The notes: a model not told the origin generated them from the letters alone. A stretch of 64,000 nucleotides of DNA from Phialophora verrucosa (GCA_002099365.1 MSED01000001.1:186001-250000); one strand, 5' to 3'; shown: positions 42,110 to 54,033, counted from the first letter of the stretch. A program made the numbers and translations.

Positions 42110-45100
42110 TCTTCGAGCCAGATTGAAGTACCCTCGGTCGGTTTGGAGCTGGCAGCTCCAGCCTTGTCTGCCCCGAAACCAGATGCTCCTTGCAGCTGCT
42201 TCTCACGACGAACAAGAATGGAGGAGCGTTGCCCTGGCGAAGAGATGGCCTACGCTTTCCTGAAATGGAGACGGGAACGATAGATTGGAGCGGCCTTTGC
42301 TATACTCAAAGAGGCCGGTGAGTGCTGTAGTCAAAAAAAGCTGTGCCGATCTGGACTCTGAAGGGGAGCCCTCGTATTAATGAGCAAGGCTGAAATAGAT
42401 TTCAACCCCACAAGACAAGAGCGGGCTGGGGAATCCGAGGAGCAGCAAAAACGAGACCAAAGGCGAGAGGGGTATAGAAGAACAAGTCAATCGTATGACC
42501 ACAACCCTGGTCCAAGTTCCGTCATCCGCGGGCCCGATGTCAGCAGATGGAAAAGTATGGAGTGTGGCATAATAGACGCAAGAGTTTTGAGCCAGTGACG
42601 TGGAGTGGAGGGATGAAGAAGAAGACTTGGATTGCCACGAGGTCCCATTGTCAGTAAAGTACGAATCCGAGGCCTGAAATAGAAGCGGTGGTCAGGACAC
42701 GATATGCATTCGGCTGGAAAGAACTCGTCTTCAAGCTACTGCATCGCGCGGGAGCGGCGTTTGGAGGAGAGCAGCAGGCGGCGGGAAAGCAACGACTCAG
42801 CCTCGATTCCGTCGCGGCATCTTCCACGCCCTTGTCTTTTGGCTTCTGTTTTTGAGAAGGTGTCTGGTTGGGGCAAGGGCAGTCTGCGCTGCGCAAGTGT
42901 ACTGGGTAGGTCGAGCAGACCAGCAGCAAAATTCCCACTGGCCAGAGGCTTCTGCGTTCTGAAAGGGTGGAGGGAATGAGAGGCTGCCCGCGGGTCGCCG
43001 TGCATATGGCCTGGGCTTTGGCCTAAACTGACCAAGAGCGCCTTGGAAGAGTTTTCTCACCCACCACCCAAACTGCTTGACAGAAGCCCTGTGGGAAACT
43101 AGTCGCAGGGGATCACGATGGGGATCGAATCATTTTCAGAGTGTGTCTGACGGAGCTGCCATACTCGCCGAGGTCTAGCGTGGACAGGGAAGAATAGTGT
43201 TCGCGGGCGGGCGATCTAACATGGCCTGTGAACCGACGCTCTGGATCCGGAATGGGACGAGCATGGTCATGGTCATGGCCTCTGGTCAGTCGAGGCCATG
43301 CGAATGGGATTTCCAGGCTGGCTTACAGTGTCTGGTCCGGGCACATCTCACCTGCGCCGAGTACCAGAATAGGACAATTCCATTTCGATGGTGGCCCATA
43401 CTTGGTCGGATGAGATGAGCGAGCAGAGCATCAGCCTGACCACAGAAGAGGGCGGAGACAGTGACTCTGCAAGGGTGGGTATTAGACGAAGGGGATTCGG
43501 AGTGCATCGGCCACATATGCAGCCCTGTCGAGCGTGCATGGCACGCGTCAGGTCAAGCTGAGCAGAGCTTGAAAAGACAGAAAAAGGCAAAAGAGGCCAG
43601 AGGGAGCAAGCACCAACCAGACTGGAAACTGGTTGCGTCGGATGCCAAGCGCAGCTGAATGCCTCGTGGCTTACTTTAGCTTGCAGCAACACCAACACCG
43701 GCTGCGACTCTCGAAAGGGCTGCTGCTGCTGAACTCGGCCGGTTGTGATTGGACTGCGCCGCGTACCAGAAACACTTAACTTTTCGAGCTTTCTGGTAGT
43801 CCGTTGCGGTCCCCTGCAGCAGCCGATTGAACCACCGAAAACCCATGATGCAAGCTACGTACTGATTACAAGACACAGGATTATCGCCCCCAGCCTTTGC
43901 TCCGCCATGTCTGCCAGAAGTAGACGAGGCCAATTCTTGAGGGAATGGTTGAGATTGGGATCATCATGGCCTGCACGGAGTAAGGTAATAGGAATATTCG
44001 ACCAGAATCCCTGTAGAGATGCCTATGGACGAACAATCGGAGTCCTCCACACCGTGGAGTGCCTGCAACCTTATGCCTAATCTGGCGGCCGATAACTCAA
44101 GCAAGCATCCTTATGGCGGGGTTCCCAAGCCTCCACATCTGGAGCAATTCCTTGTGTTTCTTTCAGGACTTGAGGCTGATCTCCACGGCTGTCACCGTGT
44201 GGTTTGTTAAGCATTTCATACAAGAGGTTTCGATGACTGCGTCGTACACGCTTCCGCTATGATCGCCCCTTTGACGTCGACTCACGGCGTGTGACTCGAA
44301 GCGAACCAAACGGTATGAGGCTTGTCAGTCTCACGTTGAATTCCCAAGCATGGCTTTTACCCATGGCCTGCTTTGACCAAGCAGACTGCAGAGTTAGGGA
44401 TACCGTTTGTGGGCAGGAGGCGGTCGCTGTTGTTGGGATAGACTGTGAATTGAGCTGCAGAGCGCGGGGTTCAAATCCACAGGACCCATGCTGTTTCGAA
44501 GCCTCAACAGCAGCTAGCGGTGACAAAGTTTGCCGGATTTCTGGGAGGCAGCACAGAGCCATGTGGACACCCCTGACTCCTCGCTTGTGCGAGCATCTGG
44601 ACAGGTCTATGATCCCCGCCCAACGCCCCGTTAGTATGGTTTTGGAAAGGTCAACCTAGAAGGGTAAGAAGGATTTGAAAGTTTGACACCTTTGACTCCT
44701 CGCTTGAGCTCTCCAGATCGTCGCCGATCACAAGCTCTGTCGCGATTAACTTCTGTTGAATAACAGACCGGTGCAGGCTAGGATGTGTGCGAGTACCGAG
44801 TATGTAGAGCGATATCAGTCCGGAAATCAGCTTACGTCATAGGACAATGGCCATCGGCGAGCCTCCCAACCGGTGTCCCTTGGGGCTGTTTGCGAAAAAG
44901 TCTGGAAAAGGGACCAAGAAATCGGTAGTTTTCAGAAGACCTGCGATCAACGTGCACGCACATAGTGTGCCTTTCAAGCAAGCCACGAAATGCTGTTCTA
45001 CCGGACCCAAATTATCCTTCGATGCCAGCCCTCGCTGAGTATACCGCGATCCAGGATCCAAGAGGTCCTAGGCATGCAAGAGCCAGAGCCAAATGACAAC

Positions 45101-46232
45101 TGCGCCCGGGTGAAATGGGGGTGAAAATGACAAGGCAGCCTTTTCCTGGCATTTCCAACGCTCCAGATCCTCCAAGCATGCATTTCAGCGAAATACCAGC
45201 CTCTCGAGCCCAGGCCAGACACCAACTGCGTGACCAGCTGAAGGCTGCGGCCACCTATCATATACCGTGGCGGGAAATTCCAAAGTTTTGTTTGCTGGAG
45301 CTACCTGGGAGCTCACCTTGTGACTGGGAGGAGCCGCAGCTGCTATTCCTCTCTGGAACGGCCCCAATGCCAATTGACCTGGACGTTGCCGCATTTGTTG
45401 ATGCCAACGCACGGACCAGCGTCGAGGTCAATGCATAGCTCCTTTGCTAAGCAATCATCGGCACCTTCGTGTGACGGAAAGCTCAGTTACGATATTGACG
45501 CATGGAATAACTGGGTTGCCTATGACTGGGTGCCAAGGCAGGCATTGTTCGGTACTCGTATCAAGCCCGGACAGGGGTTGACACAAGCAGAACCTCGGAA
45601 GGGCGGCGGTTGTCGACGGGGATTGACTACGAGTACCTGTGACTGATTGGGTCCAAAGGTATCATTTGGCTGCAACACTCAGCCGCAGCCCGTTGAGATC
45701 CGCTGCGCTGCTTCATCTGGGTCATCTGGGTAGCACACAAACGTCAAACGGAGGAATTTCCGGTGTTCGCCTCTCGTCGTCAACCGGTGCGGTCTGATAA
45801 CCCTCCGACACGACTTGTGCTTCATTATTGAGGCCCAATATAGCATTATTAATTGTCCTCGCCATGGACTCATCGACAATGCTGGCATACCTCCACCTAG
45901 ACAAGGGTTTTATGAGTGCTTGGACATGGATCTTCCTCTCTCCTAGTTTCCAGCTGGACGGACCAAGGAACAAAGTGGACAGAAAGTCATTGGAAGGAGA
46001 TGCTCATTTTTTCTAGTCGCCGAACACCAGTTTCAAGACCGCCTGGATGGCATGGTAGCGAGACCTGTTACCCTGGGCGAGCTGTTCATGGTATCATTGC
46101 AAAGCTTGCTGGTTATGACAGTTTCTCGCCGTTCTCGTTATCTGCAGAAGTGTGCAGCACACAGTCCCGGTTCGTGCATGCAGGAATTCCTCAGTTGCCT
46201 CCCCATGGAAAAGCCCAAGCAGGGATGCCCTT
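42110..46232. other. Four-kilobase gene-free region
   Basis: Lies between the start of the Zn2Cys6 gene and the 3' end of RPL23. Open frames are up to 122 residues and none resembles a known family. A near-repeat GACACCyyTGACTCCTCGCTTG occurs at about 44563-44585 and again at 44683-44704. A B-box-like GGTTCAAATCC near 44469 lacks tRNA stems. It may be long regulatory sequence or decayed genes. Confidence 0.4.
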
Positions 46233-46926
46233 TCACATCACCACACCGCTGTTGCTCGCAATTCTGGGCCACAGCTCAGCGGCCTCCTTTCCCACCGGTC
46301 CTGTGATAGCGCTGCCTTTCATTTCACCTTTCGGGTTTACAATGACGCCTGCATTGTCTTCGAAATAGAGGTAGATCCCGTCCGGCCGTCTCCAAGGTTT
46401 TGACTGTCGGACCACGACCGCGGGCATGACTAAATGGCAATCGTCAGTCTCATGTGTCGGCGCCCTTTCCAGGTTGTACATACCCTTCTTTCTCAACTCT
46501 GGCTTTCCTTTCTTGACTGTGGCCATAACCATGTCTCCGACACCGGCTGCGGGTAATCTGTTCAATCGAGCACCGATACCCTTGACTGAAATGATGTAGA
46601 GATTTCGGGCACCCGAGTTGTCTGCGCAGGACATAACCGCTCCTCTGTGGCCATTCGTTAGCACGTTTCCATCTCCCACTTCCAGCTTGTAAAAGAGCCG
46701 GCCTCTTCATCGCCCCGGGGTATAGTCTGCCATATATTCTGTGCCCGGCATCTATGGCCAGTTGACACGGGCGGGCTGGGTCGGATTTGAGCGTAGGGTA
46801 AAACGTACACGGGGAGACCGAGAGTCATCTTGAGCTTGTTGCCAGAGGCACCACCGCGACTATTGAATGTTAGCCCTGCTCCTTGCTCTCTGGTCAAAAT
46901 CGTCAAACGTACCCTCGCTTCGACAT
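46233..46926 (-). CDS. RPL23: 60S ribosomal protein uL14 (RPL23)
   Basis: Four exons on the minus strand: 46926-46913 (14 nt), 46859-46809, 46644-46484, 46429-46233; introns 53, 164 and 54 nt. The product is 140 residues, the same length as animal uL14. Joined sequence begins MSKRGRGGASGNKLKMTLGLP, then VGAVMSCADNSGARNLYIISVKGIGARLNR-type text continues across exons, and the last junction turns KK into KKVMPAVVVRQSKPW, exactly the conserved order of eL23/uL14. The 54-nt last intron is a multiple of three with no stop, so the unspliced frame stays open and misleads simple ORF calling. The protein sits at the 40S-60S interface near the GTPase centre. It is the only housekeeping gene in a 12-kb gene-poor stretch. 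Confidence 0.95.
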
Positions 46927-47844
46927 CTTGACGGTGTTGTGGTTGAGTCCTTATCGCAACTGTGCCGTCGAGGAAAATGTAACCAATCTCAAATTGGGGA
47001 TCGCAAAAATCAACGTGCGCCGCCGCATGACCGCCGCCAAGAATTAGGCTTGGCATTTGACGCCCCACTCACGCCCATTTCGCATCATTCAATCGCAACT
47101 AATAGGGCTGAGTGTTCAATTATCCCATCTCAGTCCGGTTATTATTCTTTCTTGCGTTTCTTTCAGGTAGTCGACTATATCAAATAACAGCAAATCTATC
47201 CTTTGCAAATGTCTCTTTGCCGAGAGGAACAGTGGCTCATCTCGAGGGTCGCCAAGTACCATGCGACCTCACAAGGCTCTTGCTATTATTCCTTGACGGC
47301 TAGAGCTGCGCGAAATACCTACAATGGATTGACGAGACACATCCTGCATGACGCCGTGACACGCTTGGTCTATTCATTTCGAGCTCGAAATGACGGACTG
47401 TGGTTGTCTACCTTGTGGAACTTGGACGGTCCGACAAATAAATACGCTGGTTGACTGAGCGAGATTCGTCGATCAGCAGTCTCTTGTGTTGAGATTCCAT
47501 GTTTGCAGGAATAGTTGCATGTCGGGTTGCCCCTGTCATTGGCCACTCTCTCCTCAAGCCTGAAGCCAGGGTGGAAAAAGGGACACTCCTTCTGGTTCAA
47601 GTTGTTTAGTTCTTTTCCCAAACGAGGTTACGCACATTTGACTTTATGACCTTCATACCGAGAATCCCTTCTGTCGTTGGGAATCGGTCAACCTGAAGTC
47701 TCATTTCGCTTCTAATACGGCATGATGCTTGTCACGCATTATTCATTTAGGTCGGAGACTTTGTCCTACGACCTCTACTGCGAATGAATCCACGGATGTT
47801 TATCACGGTGTTGACACTAAGCAATCCATGCCCCGCGATCAGGG
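46927..47844. other. RPL23 promoter region, no gene seen
   Basis: Upstream DNA of RPL23 on its 5' side. T/C-rich stretches occur near 47130-47165. Open frames are short. Nothing else supported. Confidence 0.4.
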
Positions 47845-48555
47845 ATCCAAGACAAGACAAGCCATGCCGGTTACGTTGTCCCGGGAAGCCGACACCAGGT
47901 CAAGCACTGGTTTGCTCAGTCCATTACCCATCCAGCTCTGTTCCACGCATTGATGTCTGGGCGGATGTGCACCTTCAAACACGAGGGCTATTGCAGCAGC
48001 CCTTCGGCAATACCCAAGCAGCAGCAGAGACTCCCGGGTTCTCAGCTCTTTGATACCCGGCGACGCAGTGGCTGAATAAAACGACGTGAGATTCGTCTGT
48101 ACTCGTGCCTTCAGACGAGACGAGATGCGCTATTATGGTTCTAGCTTGCAATGGAGCTGATCGGACCGTTTCCAGGTCGTCTCGAGCATGCTGGATCATC
48201 CGTTGACGAGAATGCAGTGGGCTCGATGCGTACGCCACATTCAACATGTCAGAGATGCATTTCCGGGGCTTAGAGCAACTGGTACAAATGCGTGGCGGTC
48301 TGGCGAGCCTCGATATGGATGGTGTGGCAGATATCACGTCACGTAAGTAAAGACAAGATTGCCACGTTTGGACCGATGCCGGCCTGTTTGATTTAACAAG
48401 AGCCCAGAGGCGACCTGATACACACAAGCAAACACCTGGTCGAACCAGGCCCGAGATGACTTCAGGCTTGCGGGATATATCCCTGAGTCGGTGTTCTGGA
48501 GTGCAGAACATTTGGGGCTTCTAGACGAGCTTCTCGCCATGCACTCGTCTCGTGC
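47845..48555 (+). pseudogene. Frameshifted relic of a fungal-specific transcription factor
   Basis: No single frame is open, but pieces in three frames follow the order of the regulatory domain found in many Zn2Cys6 factors. At 47902-47970 the frame reads KHWFAQSITHPALFHALMSG, like the family's W-x-P-L-x-DPALFHALL segment. At about 48170-48208 a second frame reads VVSSMLDHPLT, then a third gives DENAVGS (48205-48225). At 48222-48342 the frame gives LDAYATFNMSEMHFRGLEQ and then LVQMRGGLASLDMDGV, closely matching the H-x-x-GLE-x-MV-x-RGGL-x-x-LGMDG signature, and ends at a possible donor GTAAGT (48343). A further fragment, AEHLGLLDELLAMHSSR, ends near 48555. In-frame stops (for example TGA at 48204-48206) and at least two frame changes mean it cannot make the protein. 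No zinc cluster was found upstream. Recognition is by eye. Confidence 0.55.
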
Positions 48556-49718
48556 GCCTTTGCGGAGGCTCTCGGGTCGCGGGACCTCAAAGCGTGCAAG
48601 ACGATGGACACCCGCTCTTGCTGTAGGTATTGGCTACGGGAGGCATCACTGCCAAAGACTTGTTCGAAAATGACTCGCTGGGTTTAACAACTGGAACCAT
48701 CATGCATGCCTCGGATTCTGAGATTGGGGGACTGTGAAAGCAGCCTGAGGAACATCCTATGGCTGGATAGTGCGTGCAAATTCGGCAGAAGAACTCCTTG
48801 GGAGGAAGCGACTCTGCATTCTGGAACCGGAGATTGAGTTTGTCGGGTCAGACTGGAAGTGCCACAGAGACTGTGCTGCTTGATGGCTATCTCAAACTGC
48901 TCATGCTTTAGTCACTTGCCGCTAATGCCTACCGCTGTGTCTGGTGTGGCTGACATTGCCCTGCGCGCAACTGCCCGGTTTGGTCATGCCGCGCCATGTC
49001 TGCCATATCTCAGTGAAGGGTCCGTCTGCCGCTCTGTGCTCCATCCTGCAGGCACCTAGATTGTTGCGACCTTACGTGTTACGCGCACGAGTTAGGGGCG
49101 GAAGACACCGGTCCCTAAATCAAGCTCAGTGCATGTGCGTTGTTCCGCAAGTCGACAGGTTGCCTTTTAGGCCGCTTCACAGCCTACGATTTCCACAGCA
49201 CAGAATCCTGCACCGTTGAAGCCGTATGTGTCACAAACGGTTTTCCGCAAGGCTGCTCGCGATATCTCATAGAAGGATCCATGTGCGTCTTCTCCACATC
49301 TTATGTCGATGTCACGGTCCAGCTCTTTCATCGCCGAGGAAGATGTGACAATTGCCTCGACAATGTCTCAGCTTCATACCGCAAGAGGCATGAGGCTGGC
49401 TGAGACTGTGCTCCTTTACGTAGAGGTGTGGTGTGACGGGTCCATTCTCCCAGTGCATGCGATGGCTGAGCCGGGAACCACACTCGGCGACCGCTTCGTG
49501 ATCCAGCAGGCGGGGGTCGTCGGTTACACACGGACGACAGGGAAGGCAGAGAAGGGTCTAATTCGAGTGCTTCTGACTCTGTTCGACACGTGCCAGGTGA
49601 AGGGCAAGGCAGTCAATGCAGGGAATGCAGGGAACGCATTGTGTCCCGGGTCACCTGGTCGGGAGGGGAATTACTGCGTGCACAAAGTCCAAAGTCCATG
49701 TGCGTGTGCTTAGACTTT

Positions 49719-49765
49719 ACTAGGCGCCGGTACTTTGAGCGGCCCCGGGCCCCCCGGAGCCTAGT
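49719..49765. repeat. GC-rich inverted repeat, possible miniature element end
   Basis: ACTAGGCGCCGG at 49719-49730 is matched in inverted orientation by CCGGAGCCTAGT at 49754-49765 (11 of 12 positions). The 23-base loop has its own GGCCCCGGGCC palindrome, and just downstream TTAAGGGC...GCGCCTTAGG (about 49764-49791) forms another imperfect inverted pair whose arm resembles the first. The surrounding DNA is not GC-rich, so this nested structure stands out. It could be a remnant of a transposon terminus or a strong hairpin; no transposase or target duplication is seen. Confidence 0.5.
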
Positions 49766-50426
49766 TAAGGGCCCCCGCCCAGCGCCTTAGGCATGAGGAT
49801 GGCACCTGCGCGTGGTGCCTGCGTTCGTCATCATTCCTCCTGCCCAGGACACCACAGTATCGACAGAACTCGCTCCTCGCTGCCTTCTTTCTGCCTTCTG
49901 CCGCACTCTATCCTAGGCTCGTTGTTGACCGACACACTTCAGACATGACGGAGCTCCCTCCTGAGTGTTTGTACCGTTCCTTCCGGCTTATTCCTTGCTT
50001 ACTGCTCCAGCATCCGTTCACCTCTGTACACTTGGACCGTTCTGACCAATCTCCACCCGATGTCTCTGACCATACCCAGTATGTAACATCGTGCGCGCGG
50101 CGCCGAGGTTAGTCCAAGAGCCAGGGTTCGCAGGGGGACGGCGGGCTGAATGCGACGGCCAATGCTCGATAGTCCCTGTCGCCAATCAGATCACCATTAT
50201 TGCGAACCATGCGGTCTCGGCCCCCCAAGCATCCCTCCCATTCATCATGGCTTGGGGAGCCTCAGCTGCGGCGCTCAGCCCTAGTCGTGTTCATCAGGAG
50301 GCCTCTGCGAACGCTCCTTTCCTCTGCCCGCTGCCGTTCTTCTCTCTGCAAGTCATCATTCGCTTACCTCGTTCTGTCGTACCTGTTCGCAGGCTGCCAT
50401 TCCTTCGACGCCTGACGCGGAGCTCC

Positions 50427-50434
50427 TTATATAG
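50427..50434 (+). promoter_or_regulatory. TATA-like box close to the Ppo start
   Basis: TTATATAG lies 26-33 bases before the proposed ATG at 50461. If it works as a TATA box the leader would be extremely short or the true start would be further downstream, so it may be coincidental. Confidence 0.2.
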
Positions 50435-50460
50435 CCCGGCCAGGACGCTGCTTCGAAACA

Positions 50461-53400
50461 ATGGCGCGGAAAAGGAAGCTCTCTTCGACCTCTGTCAGCG
50501 CCATGGATGGCTCGCGCGATCATCCGTTCGACTTGGACCCTGTTCATACAGAGTCCAAGATCACCAGCACCATCAAAGGCTTCTTCGAAAGCATTGCCGG
50601 CTCAGGCCCGGATCCGACCAACACGATCATCAATGGAACGACGGTACAGTCGAAGCCATTTCTGGCAAGAGTGCTTGCCGACATCGCGTCTCAAGCGCCT
50701 CGCATAGGAGAGAATCTCGGACTGATCCATTCTCTGGTCGACACGACGCTCTTCGACGGCGGCCTTGTTGATGACCGACAATATCAGGTACCCAACCCAC
50801 CAGGTGAAGCTTTTCCATGTCATCTGACTCTGCTTGAACACAGATGGAGAAGATTCTGCAGTTGGCGGCCTCATTGCCTCCCGGGTCCACGTCTCTTGAC
50901 GACCTGACTGACCAGTTCATCAAGTTGCTGTGGGAGAACCTGGAGCATCCTCCACTATCGTACCAGGGAGACGCGTACAAGTATCGGACAGCAGACGGCT
51001 CCAACAACAATATCATGTACCCCCATCTTGGTAAGGCTGGCTCATATTATGCCAGGACTGTCACTCCGCAGACACTGAAACCGGGTGTCCTCCCGGATCC
51101 TGGTGTGATCTTCGACGCCATCTTCGCACGTGGTGAGGAGCCCAGAGAACACCCGAACAAAATTTCTAGCATGCTTTTCTACCTTGCAACGATAATCATC
51201 CACGACTGCTTCCACACAGATGATGCCGAGTATGGGAAGGTCAAGACGTCGTCTTATCTCGACTTGGCGCCCCTGTACGGCAGCAGCCAAGAGGAGCAGA
51301 ACCAGATCAGAACCTTCAAGGACGGTCTGTTGAAGCCGGACACCTTCTCGGAGAAGCGAATTCTCGGCTTCCCGCCTGGGGTCTCCGCCATTGTAATCTG
51401 CTTCAACCGGTTCCACAATTACGTCGCAATGCAGCTCAAGGAAATCAATGAAGGAGGCCGGTTCCGCGCCCCAAAGAGCGACCAGGACACCGCTGGTCTC
51501 GCGAAGCTAGACAATGATCTCTTCCAGACGGCCCGACTCGTCACTTGCGGGCTGTACGTCAACATTATCCTCAACGACTATGTGAGAACCATCCTCAACC
51601 TGAACCGTTCCAGTTCGACCTGGACACTTGATCCCCGCAAGAACTTCTCCGACGTGTTCGACAGCGCCGGCGTCCCCTCCGGCGTCGGCAACCAAGTCAG
51701 TGTCGAGTTTAACTTGGTATACCGATGGCACTCCGCGATCAGTATCAAGGACGAGAAATGGACCAACGAGCTCTACCAATCGCTGTTCCCTGGCCGAGAT
51801 ATTGCTTCTGTGACCCAGTGGGAGTTGTTGCCACGGCTGAAGAAGTGGCTCGACGAGCGTGGAGCAGACCCTTCCAAATGGCAACTGGACTCCGGAAAAT
51901 ACAAGAGAAGTGCAAACGGCGCCTTCCGGGACGAAGACCTCGTCGAAATCCTGACCTCGTCGACCGAAGATGTCGCCTGCGCGTTCGGACCGAGAAATGT
52001 CCCCCTGGTGATGAAGCTGATCGATGTCCTGGGCATCCAGCAAGCACGGGCCTGGAATGTGGCAACGCTCAACGAGTTCAGGAAGTTTTTCAAGCTCGAG
52101 CCTCACAAGAGTTTCTCGGACATAACCAGAGACGAGGATGTGGCTCGTTCGCTGAAGGCTCTCTATCAGCACCCCGACTACGTTGAACTGTACCCTGGGA
52201 TTGTTGCCGAAGATGCAAAAGACCCTCTGGAGCCCGGATCTGGCCTTTGCCCCGGCTATACCATCTCTAGGACCATTTTGGCTGATGCCGTCGCCCTGAC
52301 CAGGGGCGATCGATTCTATACGGTCGACTACACTCCTGCCAACTTGACCAATTGGGGCTGGTCCCAGGTCAAGTCTGACCCCACTGTGGCCCAGGGAGGT
52401 TGCTTCTACACCTTGCTCATGCGAGCCTTGCCATTCTACTATCGTGGGAATTCGGTTTACGCCATGTTCCCCCTCACGGTGCCCGAAGAGAACCGCAAGA
52501 TCCTGACCAAGCTGGGCGTGGACAAGGATTACAATTTCGACCCGCCATCGTACGTCGGCGTCCCTACGTCGATTCGCTCCTGGAAGGCTGTCACGGGCAT
52601 CCTCGGGGACCAGGGTAGCTTCTCCGTCCCCTGGGGACCTCACACATACTACCTCACCCATCACGACTACATGCTCAGTGGCGACAGCGCGGCCAACGCG
52701 ACGCAACGGAACGAAGTCCAGAACGCCATGTACTGTCCTGTTAATGGTCTTGCCCAGGTTCAGAAATTCTATGAAGACCTTACTACCCAGCTCGTTGTGG
52801 CACGCTCGGAGCGACTTAGAGGGGAATGGTATCAACTCGACGCTTGCCGGGATGTGGGCAATCCTTCGCACGCCGTCTTCGTTGCTCGCATGTTCCATCT
52901 CCCACTTAAGAAGCGTGGAGATCTGAATCCTATCGCGGTCGAAGTGGATCAGCTGTACCTCGCCTTGTCCATTATGTTTGCCTATGTCTTCTTGGATCTC
53001 GACACGGCCAGCTCATTCAAGTTACGTGCTGGTGCGAAAACTGCCAACGAGCAGCTCTCGAAACTGGTCAAGATTGTGTGCGAAGCCGTTAAAGTCGGCG
53101 GAATGCTTCGTCTCGGCGATTTCTTCTCGACCGGCATTGCGGGAGAGCTTCTGGAGGATTATGGTGTTCACTTCTTGAAGCGTCTGTTCGAGGGTGGCAA
53201 GTCGGTCGACGTGGTGGTGTCGACTATTATTCCTACTGCAGCCGCCGCTGTTGCTACTCAAGCCCAACACTTCGCTCAGATGCTGGACGTCTACCTGTCC
53301 CCCGAGCACAACCAGCATTGGCCGGAGATTCAAAGGTGTGCCTGGTCCAACGACCCAGCCGACTTCGAAAAGCTGAAAGGTTATGCTCTCGAAGCCAACC

Positions 53401-54033
53401 GGCTGGCTCCGGCAGCATTTGGTCTCCTCCGCAAAGCAAATATCGACACTATCATTGTCGACAACGGGCAGAAGGTCAAGATCAAATCAGGCGACCAGAT
53501 CTACGTCGACTTCGTCACGGCCGGCCTGGATGAGACCGTCTTCCCTAACCCTCGCACAATCGATCCGACCCGAGATCGGTCCCTCTACGTCCACCACGGC
53601 TACGGCCCTCACTCATGTCTCGGTCGACCAATGGTAGAAGTGGCCATGGCGGCTCAGCTGAAAGTCTTTGCCAAACTCAAGAACCTCCGACGAGCGCCAG
53701 GAGAGCAAGGTCAACTCAAGAAGACCATTCCAGCCCCGAATCCCACCAGCAGCGATCCGAAAGCCAATCCGGGTAGCGTTGAGGTTTTCATGTTGGAGGA
53801 CTGGAGTTCGTGGTATCCGTTCCCGACCAGTAAGCTTTGACCCTCCGCTGTCTAGATACCATTACTGACAAAGACTAGCGTTGAAAGTTCACCACGACGG
53901 TCTTTTGCGAGAGCAGCCCGACCAACTGGCCGGGCAGACCGGTGTTCCCGGCATCCAAGAAGACATCCTCGACAGTGACATGGCTGAGACGAATGGACTA
54001 AACGGGCACTATGTCGAGGCAGATACGGCCTGA
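50461..54033 (+). CDS. ppo: Psi-producing oxygenase: fatty-acid dioxygenase fused to cytochrome P450
   Basis: Three exons, 50461-50787, 50844-53829, 53879-54033 (introns 56 and 49 nt), 1155 residues. The N-terminal haem-peroxidase half has the distal His229 (IIIHDCF) and the YRWH motif with Tyr402, the likely radical tyrosine, and proximal His405. The P450 half has an ExxR motif in EANRLAP and the haem-thiolate loop HGYGPHSCLG with Cys1034, so it is not a PpoC-type enzyme that lacks this cysteine. In the I-helix the usual ANQXQ amide motif of diol synthases reads ATQAQ (53253-53267, Thr914). The last junction gives PFPTTLKVHHDG, as in PpoA. Ppo enzymes convert C18 unsaturated fatty acids to hydroperoxides and then to diols, epoxy alcohols or allene oxides; these oxylipins steer sporulation and secondary metabolism. 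Length fits the family (about 1050-1150). Confidence 0.93.

Larger units (their letters stand above)
48556..50460. other. Intergenic region upstream of the Ppo gene
   Basis: Nearly 1.9 kb without a convincing gene. A fragment in one frame near 49380-49430 (RGMRLAETVLLYVEVWCD) could be the far end of the decayed transcription factor, but this is weak. A GC-rich inverted repeat and a TATA-like box are listed separately. Confidence 0.35.

Noticed and set aside
44455..44490. B-box-like GGTTCAAATCC suggesting a tRNA gene
   Set aside because: The T-arm does not pair properly (only three of five pairs) and no A box or acceptor stem is found upstream.
45722..45973. Minus-strand fragment of 83 residues near RPL23
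   Set aside because: The translation looks fairly natural, but no extension by splicing and no family match could be found.
51507..52898. Minus-strand open frame of 463 residues
   Set aside because: It is wholly antisense to the Ppo catalytic core, whose motifs are intact on the plus strand; the frame is a by-product of codon composition.
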